Assembly (NCBI RefSeq): GCF_001053185.1
Contig: NZ_CSTD01000001.1
Coordinates: 372,001-436,000 of the forward strand
Reading direction: 5' to 3'
DNA length: 64,000 bases
Origin: Mycobacterium bohemicum DSM 44277
GTDB lineage: Bacteria; Actinomycetota; Actinomycetes; Mycobacteriales; Mycobacteriaceae
Shown here: one piece after another, positions 43,664-52,101 of the stretch
Position numbering within the stretch: position 1 is the stretch's first letter
Layout of the letters: each line of letters begins with the position of its first letter
Program-made: the position numbers and the translations under genes
Notes under the pieces: model-generated
What the model was told of the DNA's origin: nothing
The model's input: only the letters and a program-made list of their open reading frames with translations
The model's database searches: none

Positions 43664-43681
43664 AATGACACCGGTGTCATT
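43664..43681. promoter_or_regulatory. Perfect 18-bp palindrome after the integrase
   Basis: AATGACACCGGTGTCATT, fully self-complementary without a loop, 16 bp after the integrase stop and 170 bp before the phage genes. More likely a dimeric repressor operator than a terminator, as there is no T run. Confidence 0.65.
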
Positions 43682-43851
43682 CCCTTATTGCCAGCGCACC
43701 CGCGCCATGCTTGACTAGTTTGGTAGTGGGGCTCCGAGCCCCGTTCTCCGGCAAGAGAGCCCGCCTGGGACACCCCGGGCGGTGGGAGTTGGAGCAAGGC
43801 ACGGCCCGCAACAGCCGGCGCTTTGCTCAGCCGACCTCTGCGGAGCAGCCC

Positions 43852-44088
43852 ATGCCGGGAATCCAACCCCTCACTAAAGCCGTGCCGCCGCGTGTGGCCC
43901 GGACCCGGGCCCGCAAAGCGGCCCAGAACCGCCACCACCCAGGCGAGGACGACACCGAGCTGCGGCGCGAGCTGGCTGAGGCCAAGGTCGCGGATTACAT
44001 CGAGCAGGCCCTTGCCGCGTCGCCGCCCCTGTTGGACGAGCAGCGTTCTCGGCTGGCTGACCTACTCAAGCCGGCGGCGCGGCCGTGA
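43852..44088 (+). CDS. Small prophage protein
   Basis: 78 residues from ATG 43852: a basic N-terminus (RVARTRARKAAQNRHH) and a helical end ELRRELAEAKVADYIEQALA, PPLLDEQRSRLADLLKP. Such short proteins recur in mycobacterial phiRv1/phiRv2-type prophages; function unknown. Overlaps the next gene by GTGA. Confidence 0.65.
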   Translation: MPGIQPLTKAVPPRVARTRARKAAQNRHHPGEDDTELRRELAEAKVADYIEQALAASPPLLDEQRSRLADLLKPAARP

Positions 44089-44228
44089 CAGCCGACAAGC
44101 CCGCGAAGCCGTGGATGCTGGCCTTGTCGCCGCAGGCGCGGACCGCAGTGGCAGCGACCACAGCCAGCTGGCCGGAATTGACTGACCGGCAACGCGACCG
44201 GCTGCGCCTGCTATTCCGGGATCGGTAG
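44085..44228 (+). CDS. Very small prophage protein (47 aa)
   Basis: GTG 44085 overlaps the preceding TGA and opens 47 codons: VTADKPAKPWMLALSPQART, then SWPELTDRQRDRLRLLFRDR, ending TAG at 44226. The PELT(D)xQRDRLRLLF pattern is common at this place in mycobacterial prophages. Its stop is directly followed by the DUF2742 gene. Confidence 0.65.
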   Translation: MTADKPAKPWMLALSPQARTAVAATTASWPELTDRQRDRLRLLFRDR

Positions 44229-44230
44229 TG

Positions 44231-44664
44231 ATGACCCGAACTCTATGGCCACCCGGAGACGACGAAGGCCGGTCCTCGCCAAGACCGGCCACCGCCTTCA
44301 ACACCGATGCCGCCTCCCGCCAAGAAGACAGCCCCGCCTCGCATTCTAGCGGCCAGGTAGTGTCCTGGCGGCACGTGCACGATTTCGTCGCGCCGTTCCT
44401 GGCGGACGTCGACAGCTGGCCGATGGTCGGGTCAGGGGCGTGGTGCAGCTCGAGCCCGACGACGTGCGGAAGTGGGCGGCCCTGCTTGACGCGGCGCAGC
44501 ATTGGGCACTCCGCATCGAGGGCAACCAACAGGCATACGCCGATGCCTCCCAGGCGATTTCCTCCGCCGCCGACTGGTGGGCCACCAGCGCCGCGGTGTA
44601 CCGACGCAACACCAGCACCCGCATCCCACGGGGGGCGCCCCATGACCACCTACCACCTCAGTGA
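44231..44664 (+). pseudogene. DUF2742-like prophage protein, frameshifted
   Basis: From ATG 44231 the frame gives SWRHVHDFVAPFLADVDSWP and MVGSGAW; the matching continuation VRKWAALLDAAQHWALRIEG, QAISSAADWWATS is in another frame to the stop at 44662-44664. Together they make one DUF2742 protein with a single-base shift near 44430-44450. Either a decayed gene or a sequencing slip. Confidence 0.68.
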
Positions 44665-45022
44665 GCCGCCCGACGACCAGCTCGAAGAACACGCGGTCGG
44701 CGAATGGGGCGGCACCCCGCCGCCGTGGCAGCTCAACGGCCAAACGACACCCTCCGCGACCGCTACATGGGCCCCGAACACCGCTCCTGCAACCGCGGCC
44801 AGCCCTGGCGCCGACGCGACGCCCACCGCCGCCAACAGCGCGCCACACCACGACACCACCCCCACCCGCCCCCGCCCTCACCGCCCTCTTCGGCCCCAAC
44901 CCCTAACCACGCCGGCCACCCCCCATTTTTTTGGAGGGCGCCCTCCGGACTGCTCTCAGGTTTTTGATCTACCCACCAACGGGGAAAACGGGCGGTTTTT
45001 GGTGGGTTTGGTTATGGCGTAG
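44642..45022 (+). pseudogene. Decayed small phage gene with HNH-like trace
   Basis: ATG 44642 reads MTTYHLSEPPDDQLEEHAVG, EWGGTPPPWQLNGQ; a neighbouring frame continues DTLRDRYMGPEHRSCNRGQP, whose HxxCNRG resembles the end of an HNH nuclease. The remainder is Pro/Thr/Ala-rich and not credible. Probably one gene with a frameshift, ending uncertain. Confidence 0.4.
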
Positions 45023-45073
45023 GGGATTTCGGGGGTCACACGGGGAAAGCTGGCGGTTTTTTGGGTTCGCGGC

Positions 45074-46579
45074 TTACTCGGTGTCGCTGCCCGAATCTTC
45101 GCTGGCACGCCCACCCAACGAGGAGCGCTCGCGTTCGCCTGCAAAGTCATCGCGTCCGCTGTCGTCCTGGCCGCGGGCGCCAATGGCGCCTTGAGCCCCG
45201 GGAGTCGTGCGATCGATGAAACCGGAGGCGATGAACCGCTCGAGTGCATCCGCGTAGTTCATCAGTTCAACGACGCGCACGGTCACCCAATTGCCTCCAA
45301 GCGCCAACTCGAGGTCCCACAGGTGGGCCAACGACACCTCGGGCGGCGATGATCTGGCATCTTCGATCGACTTCACCGCTGCGTCAGTATCACCAGATAA
45401 GTACTGGGCGAGGGCCATATTGAGGTGAGTCATCGCCCGCGGTACGTCAGGGTGTGGTGATGCCAGGGCACGTTCGAAACATTTCATCGCTTCTGCGGGG
45501 TCATCCGGGATCAAACAAAAGCCCAGGTTATTGGCCACTTTTCCGTCGTCGGGTCGGACTAAACCGATCGAGCGATACATGGCGGCGGCGTCAGACCGCC
45601 TTCCCCGGTTGATGGCGTTCAACGCGATCGAGGTGAACTCCGCGACACTAATTGGTCGATTGGAGATGTCTTCAGCATCGTGACTATCGATGTGGCGGCA
45701 GCCCACTTCAGCCAGGTACCCGGCAACTTGCTGCTCGTCCACCGCGCGCTCATGCATGATGCCGGGGTGACAGCAGCCTTTCCGCTCCAGATGCAAGTAG
45801 CGGTACTCCTGTCTCCACGACACGGCTGTCCATCGATCCACGTAAGTTTCGGTGAACCGCTCGACGAGCCAAACGGTGTCTGGATCGCGGCGCCGCGGAA
45901 TTTCGCCAACCCTCGTCTTCAGCTCGTCCGTGGACTGGCCGACGCGATGCGTCAACAAGTGATCCACGGGTGCGGTGTACAGCCACGTCAGTAATCCGTC
46001 GGGGCCCATCTCTTCAATCAGCACCCGCCACTCGTGGTAGTCGGAGTCCTCTGCCGTGAACCGGTCGATCTGACGAAGTATCCCCGCGAGGATGGTGGGG
46101 GCGATCCCGTGGCGCAGCACCTTATCGAAGTCGATCCCGTGGCGCTCAAGTGCTTTCTGTATCTCCAACACCCGTTCCAGACTGGGAGGTTCCGACGAAC
46201 GTCCGGCGCGCGCGAACTCCGCTTTCAGGCCCACCAGAAGGGCCGTAACACTCCAATTATCAACGGGTTCGCCCTTTTCCCTCAGGTAGACCTGCCGGGC
46301 GTCGAAGGCGATGGCATCTTTGGGCGGCCCACGTCGAGGGCGGGGACGAGGTATCGCTTGCAGATCGTCCCCGAGGCTAAGGGTGGCGGGGACAGCGGTG
46401 GGAGGAAGGTTCTCCGACAAGATGTCACGGCACTCCTCGGCGCACACGGGCCGACCCTCGTGAATCTGGTAGAAGGGGCATGCGGGTGTTAGTTGCGGTG
46501 CTTCACACGCGTCGCTCATCCCGGCCAACGCCACGTAGAGCAACCGATCCTTCTTCTCCCCCCATGACTCGTCACTCAC
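45074..46579 (-). CDS. Unknown TPR protein coupled to a RelE-type toxin-antitoxin pair
   Basis: 501 residues, not recognised as a family. Four cysteines near the N-terminus (C25, C34, C46, C50) could bind metal. The middle (about 100-290) is helical with WLVERFTETYVDRWTAVSWR and YRYLHLERKGCCHPG. Residues about 315-425 contain TPR repeats: ALNAINRGRRSDAAAMYRSI, NNLGFCLIPDDPAEAMKCFE, AMTHLNMALAQYLSGDTDAA. The acidic tail is disordered. GTG start overlaps the toxin stop (GTGA), so it is the third gene of the toxin-antitoxin operon. GC content looks lower than the backbone. Confidence 0.72.
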   Translation of the reverse strand: MSDESWGEKKDRLLYVALAGMSDACEAPQLTPACPFYQIHEGRPVCAEECRDILSENLPPTAVPATLSLGDDLQAIPRPRPRRGPPKDAIAFDARQVYLREKGEPVDNWSVTALLVGLKAEFARAGRSSEPPSLERVLEIQKALERHGIDFDKVLRHGIAPTILAGILRQIDRFTAEDSDYHEWRVLIEEMGPDGLLTWLYTAPVDHLLTHRVGQSTDELKTRVGEIPRRRDPDTVWLVERFTETYVDRWTAVSWRQEYRYLHLERKGCCHPGIMHERAVDEQQVAGYLAEVGCRHIDSHDAEDISNRPISVAEFTSIALNAINRGRRSDAAAMYRSIGLVRPDDGKVANNLGFCLIPDDPAEAMKCFERALASPHPDVPRAMTHLNMALAQYLSGDTDAAVKSIEDARSSPPEVSLAHLWDLELALGGNWVTVRVVELMNYADALERFIASGFIDRTTPGAQGAIGARGQDDSGRDDFAGERERSSLGGRASEDSGSDTE

Positions 46580-46815
46580 CGATAGGTGTCCTTCCTTCCC
46601 CGAACCGTGATTACCACGACGCGCGGTGCGCTGGAATAAATGATGCGGTGAGTCCGGCCGAGTCGGATAGATCGAAGGCCCTCCAGCTTGCCCTTGAGTC
46701 TGTGTCCGACGTCCGGCTCGGCGTCCAGGCTTTTGATCAGGGTTTCGGCCTTCTGTCGAAGAGCCGGCGGAAGCGCTTCGAGATCCTTCAACGCCCGCTT
46801 GGTCTTGCGTGTCAT
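46576..46815 (-). CDS. RelE/ParE-superfamily toxin
   Basis: 79 residues: TKRALKDLEALPPALRQKAE, HRLKGKLEGLRSIRLGRTHR and IIYSSAPRVVVITVRGRKDT YR, the compact RelE fold with basic central strand and C-terminal R-x-D-x-YR as in mRNA interferases of the YafQ/RelE type. Its ATG overlaps the antitoxin stop, and its stop overlaps the TPR gene start. Confidence 0.85.
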   Translation of the reverse strand: MTRKTKRALKDLEALPPALRQKAETLIKSLDAEPDVGHRLKGKLEGLRSIRLGRTHRIIYSSAPRVVVITVRGRKDTYR

Positions 46816-47066
46816 CCGTCTAACTCCGCCTCGCCTTCGGCGATTGCGGCCATGGTGTCGTCGTCGCTCAGGATGTTCAGCGTCTCCACGAGCGATTCGT
46901 ACTCCTCGAAGGAGAGGATCACCGCAACCGGCTTGCCGTGCCGCGTGATTGTGTATTCGGTTGCTGTCTCGACGACCTCGTCGATGATGGTCTTGATGTT
47001 GTCGCGGACTTCGGTCAGCGGCATGGTTTGGGCGTTATTTCCGGATTTGAGCTCCTGCGTGTCCAT
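46812..47066 (-). CDS. Phd/YefM-family antitoxin
   Basis: 84 residues from ATG 47066: MPLTEVRDNIKTIIDEVVET, ATEYTITRHGKPVAVILSFE, EYESLVETLNIL. This is the Phd/YefM DNA-binding domain followed by a toxin-wrapping acidic tail. A longer in-frame start exists at 47108, but the 16-bp palindrome 11 bp upstream of 47066 fits an autoregulatory operator and favours the shorter form. Confidence 0.88.
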   Translation of the reverse strand: MDTQELKSGNNAQTMPLTEVRDNIKTIIDEVVETATEYTITRHGKPVAVILSFEEYESLVETLNILSDDDTMAAIAEGEAELDG

Positions 47067-47076
47067 GCCCAAGAAT

Positions 47077-47092
47077 GTACAGATTTCTGTAC
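47077..47092. promoter_or_regulatory. Palindromic operator of the toxin-antitoxin operon
   Basis: GTACAGA-TT-TCTGTAC, perfect 7-bp arms, placed 11 bp before the antitoxin start. Phd/YefM proteins bind such palindromes with core GTAC to repress their own operon. Confidence 0.82.
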
Positions 47093-47304
47093 GTTTTGCA
47101 AGATCCAAAGGTAAAGAAGACGTACGGAACTACGTAAAGTTTTGAATCTACCAGCGCGCCGACCTGGCCGGAAGCCGTCCCGCCCGGGGTCGGGCCACGA
47201 ACGCTGCAGCGGCCGAGTTCAGCCGCAACGAGGTGTCTGCGGTCGTGTGGATGCGGCAGAGCGGCCGGAATGTGGTGCACCGCAACCGAAAACCCCCGGG
47301 ATAA

Positions 47305-47342
47305 CCCTGAACCTTGCGGGTGTTGCCGTGCAAGGTTCAGGG
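47305..47342. terminator. Strong 13-bp stem hairpin
   Basis: CCCTGAACCTTGC and its exact complement GCAAGGTTCAGGG, separated by 12 bp, near the right end of the element. No U tract follows, so a Rho-independent terminator is only one reading; a boundary structure or protein site is possible. Confidence 0.5.
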
Positions 47343-47424
47343 ATCGCGTGAGATTCAGGGGCCATCATGCGCCGTAGGCTGGGTTTCCGCAGCTCACGCA
47401 GATATGTATAACCAATGGTTTCAT

Positions 47425-47781
47425 TCCAAGGACCGCGGCTGCTCGCGCCCCGGCTGCACCGCGCCGGGCTACTGGTGCGAAGTTCACCATGTCCAGGACT
47501 GGGCGAGCACGCGGCCCACCGACGCCGACAACCTGGCGCTGGCCTGCGGCGCCGACCACGCGCTGGTCGGCCCCGGCGGCTGGACCACCCGAAAGAACGC
47601 CCGCGGCGATACCGAGTGGATCCCACCGCCGCACCTCGACCGCGGACAGCCGCGCGTCAACACCTTCCATCACCCCGAGAAACATCTCGCGGGCGAAGCC
47701 GAAGCCGAAGCCGAAGCCGAAGCCGAAACCGAAGCGGAAGCTGAAGACGAAACCGAAGCCGAAGCCGAGGGGGCGGCTTAG
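47425..47781 (+). pseudogene. DUF222-HNH protein, 3' part (HNH domain) split by element
   Basis: The frame reads SKDRGCSRPGCTAPGYWCEV, HHVQDWASTRPTDADNLALA and CGADHALVGPGGW, the HNH nuclease motif that should follow VLYT of the fragment ending at 42120. It continues as a repetitive Glu/Ala tail made from GAAGCC hexamers (47696-47770). It has no start of its own; ATG 47404 lies in element DNA. The stop overlaps the convergent pyrD stop by 4 bp. Confidence 0.88.
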
Positions 47782-48860
47782 GCCGCCGACCCGACCGCGT
47801 CGGTGAGCGAGGCGAAGCCGCCGTCGCGCAGACGGCGGGCGATGCCGTCGTGAATGTGCTTGGGCCACATACCGCCCCCGTAGACGAAGCCGGTGTAGCC
47901 CTGCAGCAGCGACGCGCCGGCGGTGATCCGCTCCCACGCGTCGTCGGCGGTTTCGATGCCCCCCACGCTGATCAGCACCAGGCGATCACCGACGCGGCCG
48001 TAGAGCCGCCGCAGCACCTCGACGGCGCGGCGCGCCACCGGCGGCCCGGAAATGCCGCCGGGCCCCAGGCGGTCGACGCCGGGCGTGATCAGGCCGTCGC
48101 GCGAGATCGTGGTGTTGGTGGCCACGATGCCCGCCAGGCCCAGCTCGACGGCCAGGTCCGCGATGGCGTCGACGTCGGAATCGGCGAGGTCCGGCGCGAT
48201 TTTCACCAGCACCGGCGTGGACGTCTGGGAGCGGACGGCCGACAGGATCGGCCGCAGGGACTCGACCGCCTGCAGGTCGCGCAGCCCGGGCGTGTTCGGC
48301 GAACTGACGTTGACCACCAGGTACGAGGCCAGGGGACCGACGAGCCGGGCGCTCGCCCCATAGTCATCGGCGGCCCCCTCGGGCGGTGTCGTCTTGGTCT
48401 TGCCGATGTTGACCCCGACCGGCACGTCGGGGCGGTGACGGGCGAGCCGGATCGCCAGCGCGCCCGCCCCGAGGTTGTTGAAACCCATCCGGTTCAACAG
48501 CGCGCGATCGGCCGGCAGCCGGAACATCCGCGGCGCCGGGTTGCCGGCCTGCGGGCGCGCGGTGACCGTGCCGACTTCGGCATACCCGAAGCCCAACGCA
48601 CCCCAGGTGTGCAGGCCCAAACCGTCCTTGTCGAAGCCGGCGGCCAGCCCGAGCGGTCCCGGGAAACGCACGCCGAACACCGTGCTGGCGAGCGCGGGGT
48701 CGGTCGGACCGAGCCGCCTGTGCAGCAGGTTCCCCACCGGGGCGACCGCCGTGACGCCGCGCAGCGCGGCGAACACCAGCGTGTGGATGCGCTCGGGCGG
48801 CACCAGGAAGAACAGCCGGCGCAGCAGGGCGTACACCGGGTGCCGGGGGGCGGGTGTCAC
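47778..48860 (-). CDS. pyrD: Dihydroorotate dehydrogenase (quinone), class 2
   Basis: 360 residues. Fourth step of pyrimidine synthesis, membrane-associated, FMN dependent, passing electrons to menaquinone. N-terminal hydrophobic helices ([20 protein letters not shown]) bind the membrane; [55 protein letters not shown] (catalytic Ser region), [19 protein letters not shown] and [13 protein letters not shown] are canonical. GTG 48860 overlaps the upstream gene stop by GTGA. Ortholog of Rv2139. Confidence 0.96.
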   Translation of the reverse strand: MTPAPRHPVYALLRRLFFLVPPERIHTLVFAALRGVTAVAPVGNLLHRRLGPTDPALASTVFGVRFPGPLGLAAGFDKDGLGLHTWGALGFGYAEVGTVTARPQAGNPAPRMFRLPADRALLNRMGFNNLGAGALAIRLARHRPDVPVGVNIGKTKTTPPEGAADDYGASARLVGPLASYLVVNVSSPNTPGLRDLQAVESLRPILSAVRSQTSTPVLVKIAPDLADSDVDAIADLAVELGLAGIVATNTTISRDGLITPGVDRLGPGGISGPPVARRAVEVLRRLYGRVGDRLVLISVGGIETADDAWERITAGASLLQGYTGFVYGGGMWPKHIHDGIARRLRDGGFASLTDAVGSAA

Positions 48861-49114
48861 AGTTCGGGTTGGTCGGGCAGCCGACTGTCCATGCGAGTCT
48901 TCTTGCGCCGCAACAACACCCGTCTGCTGCCGTCGTTGTACAGCCGCACTCGGGTCAGCTCCCAGCCCCGGTACTCGGCCTCGATGGACAACCGGATCGA
49001 GGCGCTGACGCGCGTCACCTCGGGCGGCAGGCGCAACGGCACCCACTCGTAGTCGTCCGACATCTCGGCCTCCCACCCCGCGGGCAGCCGGCTCCACCGG
49101 GGGGCGGCGGTCAC
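48857..49114 (-). CDS. Small conserved protein (DUF5703-like)
   Basis: 85 residues: [61 protein letters not shown] compact beta-rich protein conserved in actinobacteria between lppL and pyrD; function unknown and the DUF number is from memory. GTG start overlaps the lppL stop, and its stop overlaps pyrD, so the three form one coupled operon. Confidence 0.75.
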   Translation of the reverse strand: MTAAPRWSRLPAGWEAEMSDDYEWVPLRLPPEVTRVSASIRLSIEAEYRGWELTRVRLYNDGSRRVLLRRKKTRMDSRLPDQPEL

Positions 49115-50178
49115 CGGGCGCCCGCCGCGTGCTCGATCACCTGGACCCCTGCGCCCGACCCCGACACCACGTACAAGGTGCCTGACGTGTCGTCGAAGGC
49201 CAGTGAGTTCGGTTGCTGCACGGTCGGGTATCGCACCTTTTCGACGGGAATTCCGGTGGACAGATCGTAACCAACCACCATATTCGAAGCGGTCTGGGTT
49301 ACCCAGGCCAACTCGCGGGACCCGGCCAGCCCATAGGGCGCCTCCCGCACCGGATAGGCCTGCCGCAACATGAGCGGGTCGACGCCGTAGACCAGCAGTT
49401 GGCCGCCGCGGGTGTCGGCGGCCAGGACGACGCCCAGCGGGTCGGCGGCCAGGGTCGTGGCGCCTTCGCCGGCGCGCAGCGCCTGCTCGACGCGGCCGTC
49501 GGCGCCGATCGTCGTGACCGACGTTTGCCCGCGGTCCAGCACAACCGTCGTATTGTTCTGGGTCACAAGGGAATCGACGCGCGCGAAGATCTTCTTCCGG
49601 GCGGCGACGGCCGCGGTGCCGGCGCTCTCCGGCGGCCGGGCGGCCAGCAGATACACGGCCCCGTCGGCGCTGCCGAGCACCAGCTTTCCGTCGGCGCGCC
49701 GGGCGACGGCGGTGAATTGCACTTCCGGGGCCTGCGAGACGCTCACCGTCGCGGTGTGGCCGCCGGCCAGGTCGACCACGAAGTAGCCGCCCCGGGTCGA
49801 CAGGTAGGCCGTGCCCCGGCCGTCATCGGCCAGCGCGGTGGCCGGACCCGGCAGGGCGATTACGCGCGGCGGCACCTGCGGGCCGCCGAAGACGGTGACC
49901 GAAGCGTTCGACGACGGGTCGGCGCCCGGCACCAGGACTGCCAATTGGCGGGTTTTGTCGTCGAACACCGCGGCCGACGCCGCGCCGGCCAGGGGCAACA
50001 CCGCACCGGCCGGGGGTTGAGACGGCGGCGGGGCCACGGCCGGCCGGGCCGGTTCGATCGTGGGCGGGGCGCCTGTGAGTGGATTCGACGAGCATCCGGC
50101 GAGCGCGCCCAGCAAAAGAAGCGCGATCACCCAGCGGCGACGATCAGGCCGTTTCCGCTCAGCTTGCCGAGCCAGCAA
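49111..50178 (-). CDS. lppL: Lipoprotein LppL, beta-propeller type
   Basis: 355 residues. Signal sequence with basic n-region (RPDRRR), hydrophobic core [12 protein letters not shown] and lipobox LAGC with C29, then a Pro-rich linker. The rest reads as repeated short beta blades ([54 protein letters not shown]), suggesting a beta-propeller outside the membrane. Start uncertain: TTG 50178 is used; the GTG at 50130 would give too short an n-region. Ligand unknown. Confidence 0.85.
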   Translation of the reverse strand: MLARQAERKRPDRRRWVIALLLLGALAGCSSNPLTGAPPTIEPARPAVAPPPSQPPAGAVLPLAGAASAAVFDDKTRQLAVLVPGADPSSNASVTVFGGPQVPPRVIALPGPATALADDGRGTAYLSTRGGYFVVDLAGGHTATVSVSQAPEVQFTAVARRADGKLVLGSADGAVYLLAARPPESAGTAAVAARKKIFARVDSLVTQNNTTVVLDRGQTSVTTIGADGRVEQALRAGEGATTLAADPLGVVLAADTRGGQLLVYGVDPLMLRQAYPVREAPYGLAGSRELAWVTQTASNMVVGYDLSTGIPVEKVRYPTVQQPNSLAFDDTSGTLYVVSGSGAGVQVIEHAAGAR

Positions 50179-50287
50179 TTATTTTCCCCTGTGTAAACGG
50201 ACGGAATCCCGATATTAGGGAACGGTTTCGCACCCAATATGGCCATGTCGCCCACGGCGACCGTCACCGGGGAGGTATCGTCGCGTC

Positions 50288-50590
50288 ATGACCGTCATCG
50301 TGGACCGGCATACCGTACCTGACGAGTTTGCTGTCGAAGACCTGTCGACGGGAATCTTCGCCAGCGGGTACGGCCAAGTTGGTGATGGGCGCAGTTTTTC
50401 CTTCCACATCGAGCACGGATCCCTGGTCGTCGAGGTTTACCGACCGCGTCTCGCCGCCCTCGTTCCGCAGGCCGAGGACGTCGTCGCCAGGGGGGCGCGC
50501 AACCTGGTGAACATCGACCTCACCGACGAGCGCAGCCTGACCGCGGCGGTTCGGGACATGGTCGCGCACGCGGTGTCGCTGCCGCGCTAG
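50288..50590 (+). CDS. Conserved hypothetical (Rv2137c-like)
   Basis: 100 residues: TVIVDRHTVPDEFAVEDLST, GIFASGYGQVGDGRSFSFHI, EHGSLVVEVYRPR. Mixed alpha/beta, cytosolic, no known domain. Start uncertain; the M. tuberculosis ortholog is, from memory, longer at the N-terminus. ATG/GTG at 50288 follows GGGGAGGT at a reasonable spacing. Divergent from lppL. Confidence 0.72.
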   Translation: MTVIVDRHTVPDEFAVEDLSTGIFASGYGQVGDGRSFSFHIEHGSLVVEVYRPRLAALVPQAEDVVARGARNLVNIDLTDERSLTAAVRDMVAHAVSLPR

Positions 50591-50662
50591 TCACACCCGT
50601 CACGGCCGGTGGTGGTCGCGGCCACCGGGTACGGTCGTCCTCGTGACTGCGGTTCCGCTGAC

Positions 50663-51439
50663 ATGACCGTCATCCTGTTACGGCACGGCCGGTCCACCTC
50701 GAACACCGCCGGCGTCCTGGCGGGCCGCGCGGAGGGCGTCGACCTCGACGAGAGGGGCCGCGAACAGGCCACCGGGTTGATCGACCGGATCGGTGACCTG
50801 CCGATCCGGGCGCTGATCAGTTCGCCGCTGCTGCGCTGCCGGCGCACGCTGGAGCCGCTCGCCGAACTGCTCTGCCTGGAACCGCTGATCGACGAGCGGC
50901 TCGCCGAAGTCGACTACGGCGACTGGACGGGCCGCAAGATCGGCGATCTGACCGGCGAGCCGCTGTGGCGGGTCGTGCAGGCCCATCCCAGCGCCGCGTT
51001 GTTCCCGGGCGGCGAGGGGCTGGCGCAGGTGCAGGCCCGCGCGGTGTCCGCCGTGCGCGAACACGACCGGCGGCTGGCCCAGGAACACGACGGCGACGCG
51101 CTGTGGGTGGCCTGCACCCACGGCGACGTCATCAAGTCGGTGATCGCCGACGCGTACGGCATTCACCTGGACGGTTTTCAGCGCGTCACCGCCGACCCGG
51201 CGTCGGTCAGCGTGATCCGGTACACCGAACTGCGGCCATTCGTGTTGCACGTCAACCACACCGGCGGGCGGCTGTCGGCCGCGCTGCGGGCCGGGCCGCC
51301 GCCCAAGGAGGCGCCCAAGGACGCGGCCTCGGGGGATTCGGACGGTGACTCGAAGGCGCGCGACGCCACGTCCGATTCCGGCGCGGAGCCGGTCGCGGTG
51401 CCGTCGAGCGACGCGGTAATCGGGGGCACCCCGGACTGA
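50663..51439 (+). CDS. Histidine phosphatase (phosphoglycerate mutase-like; Rv2135c)
   Basis: 258 residues of the histidine acid phosphatase superfamily: VILLRHGRSTSNTAGVLAGR with catalytic RHG, LISSPLLRCRRTLEPLAELL, LAEVDYGDWTG and a second His in WVACTHGDVIKSV. The C-terminal 45 residues are a disordered Ser/Asp/Ala tail. Rv2135c has been reported as an acid phosphatase. In M. tuberculosis uppP stands just upstream; here only about 70 bp separate this gene from the Rv2137c-like gene. Confidence 0.9.
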   Translation: MTVILLRHGRSTSNTAGVLAGRAEGVDLDERGREQATGLIDRIGDLPIRALISSPLLRCRRTLEPLAELLCLEPLIDERLAEVDYGDWTGRKIGDLTGEPLWRVVQAHPSAALFPGGEGLAQVQARAVSAVREHDRRLAQEHDGDALWVACTHGDVIKSVIADAYGIHLDGFQRVTADPASVSVIRYTELRPFVLHVNHTGGRLSAALRAGPPPKEAPKDAASGDSDGDSKARDATSDSGAEPVAVPSSDAVIGGTPD

Positions 51440-51513
51440 GCGGCCGCACCCACGGCGATCGCGTAGCGATCGGATCGCACTGCGGACGCATCAGCCGGTA
51501 TTTTGGAAGTGTC

Positions 51514-52101
51514 ATGCCTCGCGCAATCCATGTCTTCCGCACACCCGACCGTTTCGTGGCCGGGACCGTCGGCCAGCCCGGCAACCGGACCTTCTACATC
51601 CAGGCGGTACACGATTCGCGCGTGGTCTCAGTGGTATTGGAGAAGCAACAAGTCGCCGTGCTCGCCGAACGCATCGACGCGTTGCTGCTGGAGGTCAACC
51701 GCCGGTTCGGGACGCCGGTGCCGCCCGAGCCCGCCGAGATCGACGACCTGAGCCCGTTGGTCACGCCCGTCGACGCCGAGTTCCGGGTTGGCACGATGGG
51801 CCTGGGCTGGGACTCCGAGGCGCAGACCGTGGTGGTCGAATTGCTGGCGGTCACCGACGCCGAGTTCGACGCGTCGGTGGTGCTCGACGACACCGAGGAG
51901 GGGCCCGACGCGGTCCGGGTGTTCCTGACGCCGGAGTCGGCGCGGCAGTTCGCCATGCGCTCCACCCGCGTCATCTCGGCGGGACGCCCGCCCTGCCCGC
52001 TGTGTGAGGAACCGCTGGACCCCGATGGCCACATCTGCGCGCGCACCAACGGCTACCGGCGCAGCGCGCTCCTGGGGTCCAACGATGACCCCACCGAGTA
52101 G
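51514..52101 (+). CDS. DUF3090 family protein
   Basis: 195 residues: IHVFRTPDRFVAGTVGQPGN, RTFYIQAVHDSRVVSVVLEK, QQVAVLAERIDALL, and a C-terminal PCPLCEEPLDPDGHICARTN zinc-ribbon-like motif (CPLC...C). Conserved in actinobacteria beside the SCO1664-type kinase-like gene and mshC. Function unknown. Overlaps the next gene by 17 bp. Confidence 0.88.
   Translation: MPRAIHVFRTPDRFVAGTVGQPGNRTFYIQAVHDSRVVSVVLEKQQVAVLAERIDALLLEVNRRFGTPVPPEPAEIDDLSPLVTPVDAEFRVGTMGLGWDSEAQTVVVELLAVTDAEFDASVVLDDTEEGPDAVRVFLTPESARQFAMRSTRVISAGRPPCPLCEEPLDPDGHICARTNGYRRSALLGSNDDPTE

Larger units (their letters stand above)
42100..47430. mobile_element. phiRv1-like integrated element in a DUF222-HNH gene
   Basis: About 5.3 kb between the two halves of the DUF222-HNH gene. 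It carries a large serine integrase at its left edge, three or four small phage-type genes of which at least one is frameshifted, then a minus-strand toxin-antitoxin-TPR operon. No structural phage genes, so it is a short satellite-like or decayed form. Exact crossover bases are unclear; the ends lie within about 20 bp of the given coordinates. Confidence 0.8.

Noticed and set aside
47305-47342. Attachment site of the phiRv1-like element
   Set aside because: The hairpin has no counterpart at the left end of the element near 42100, so it is not a direct attachment repeat.
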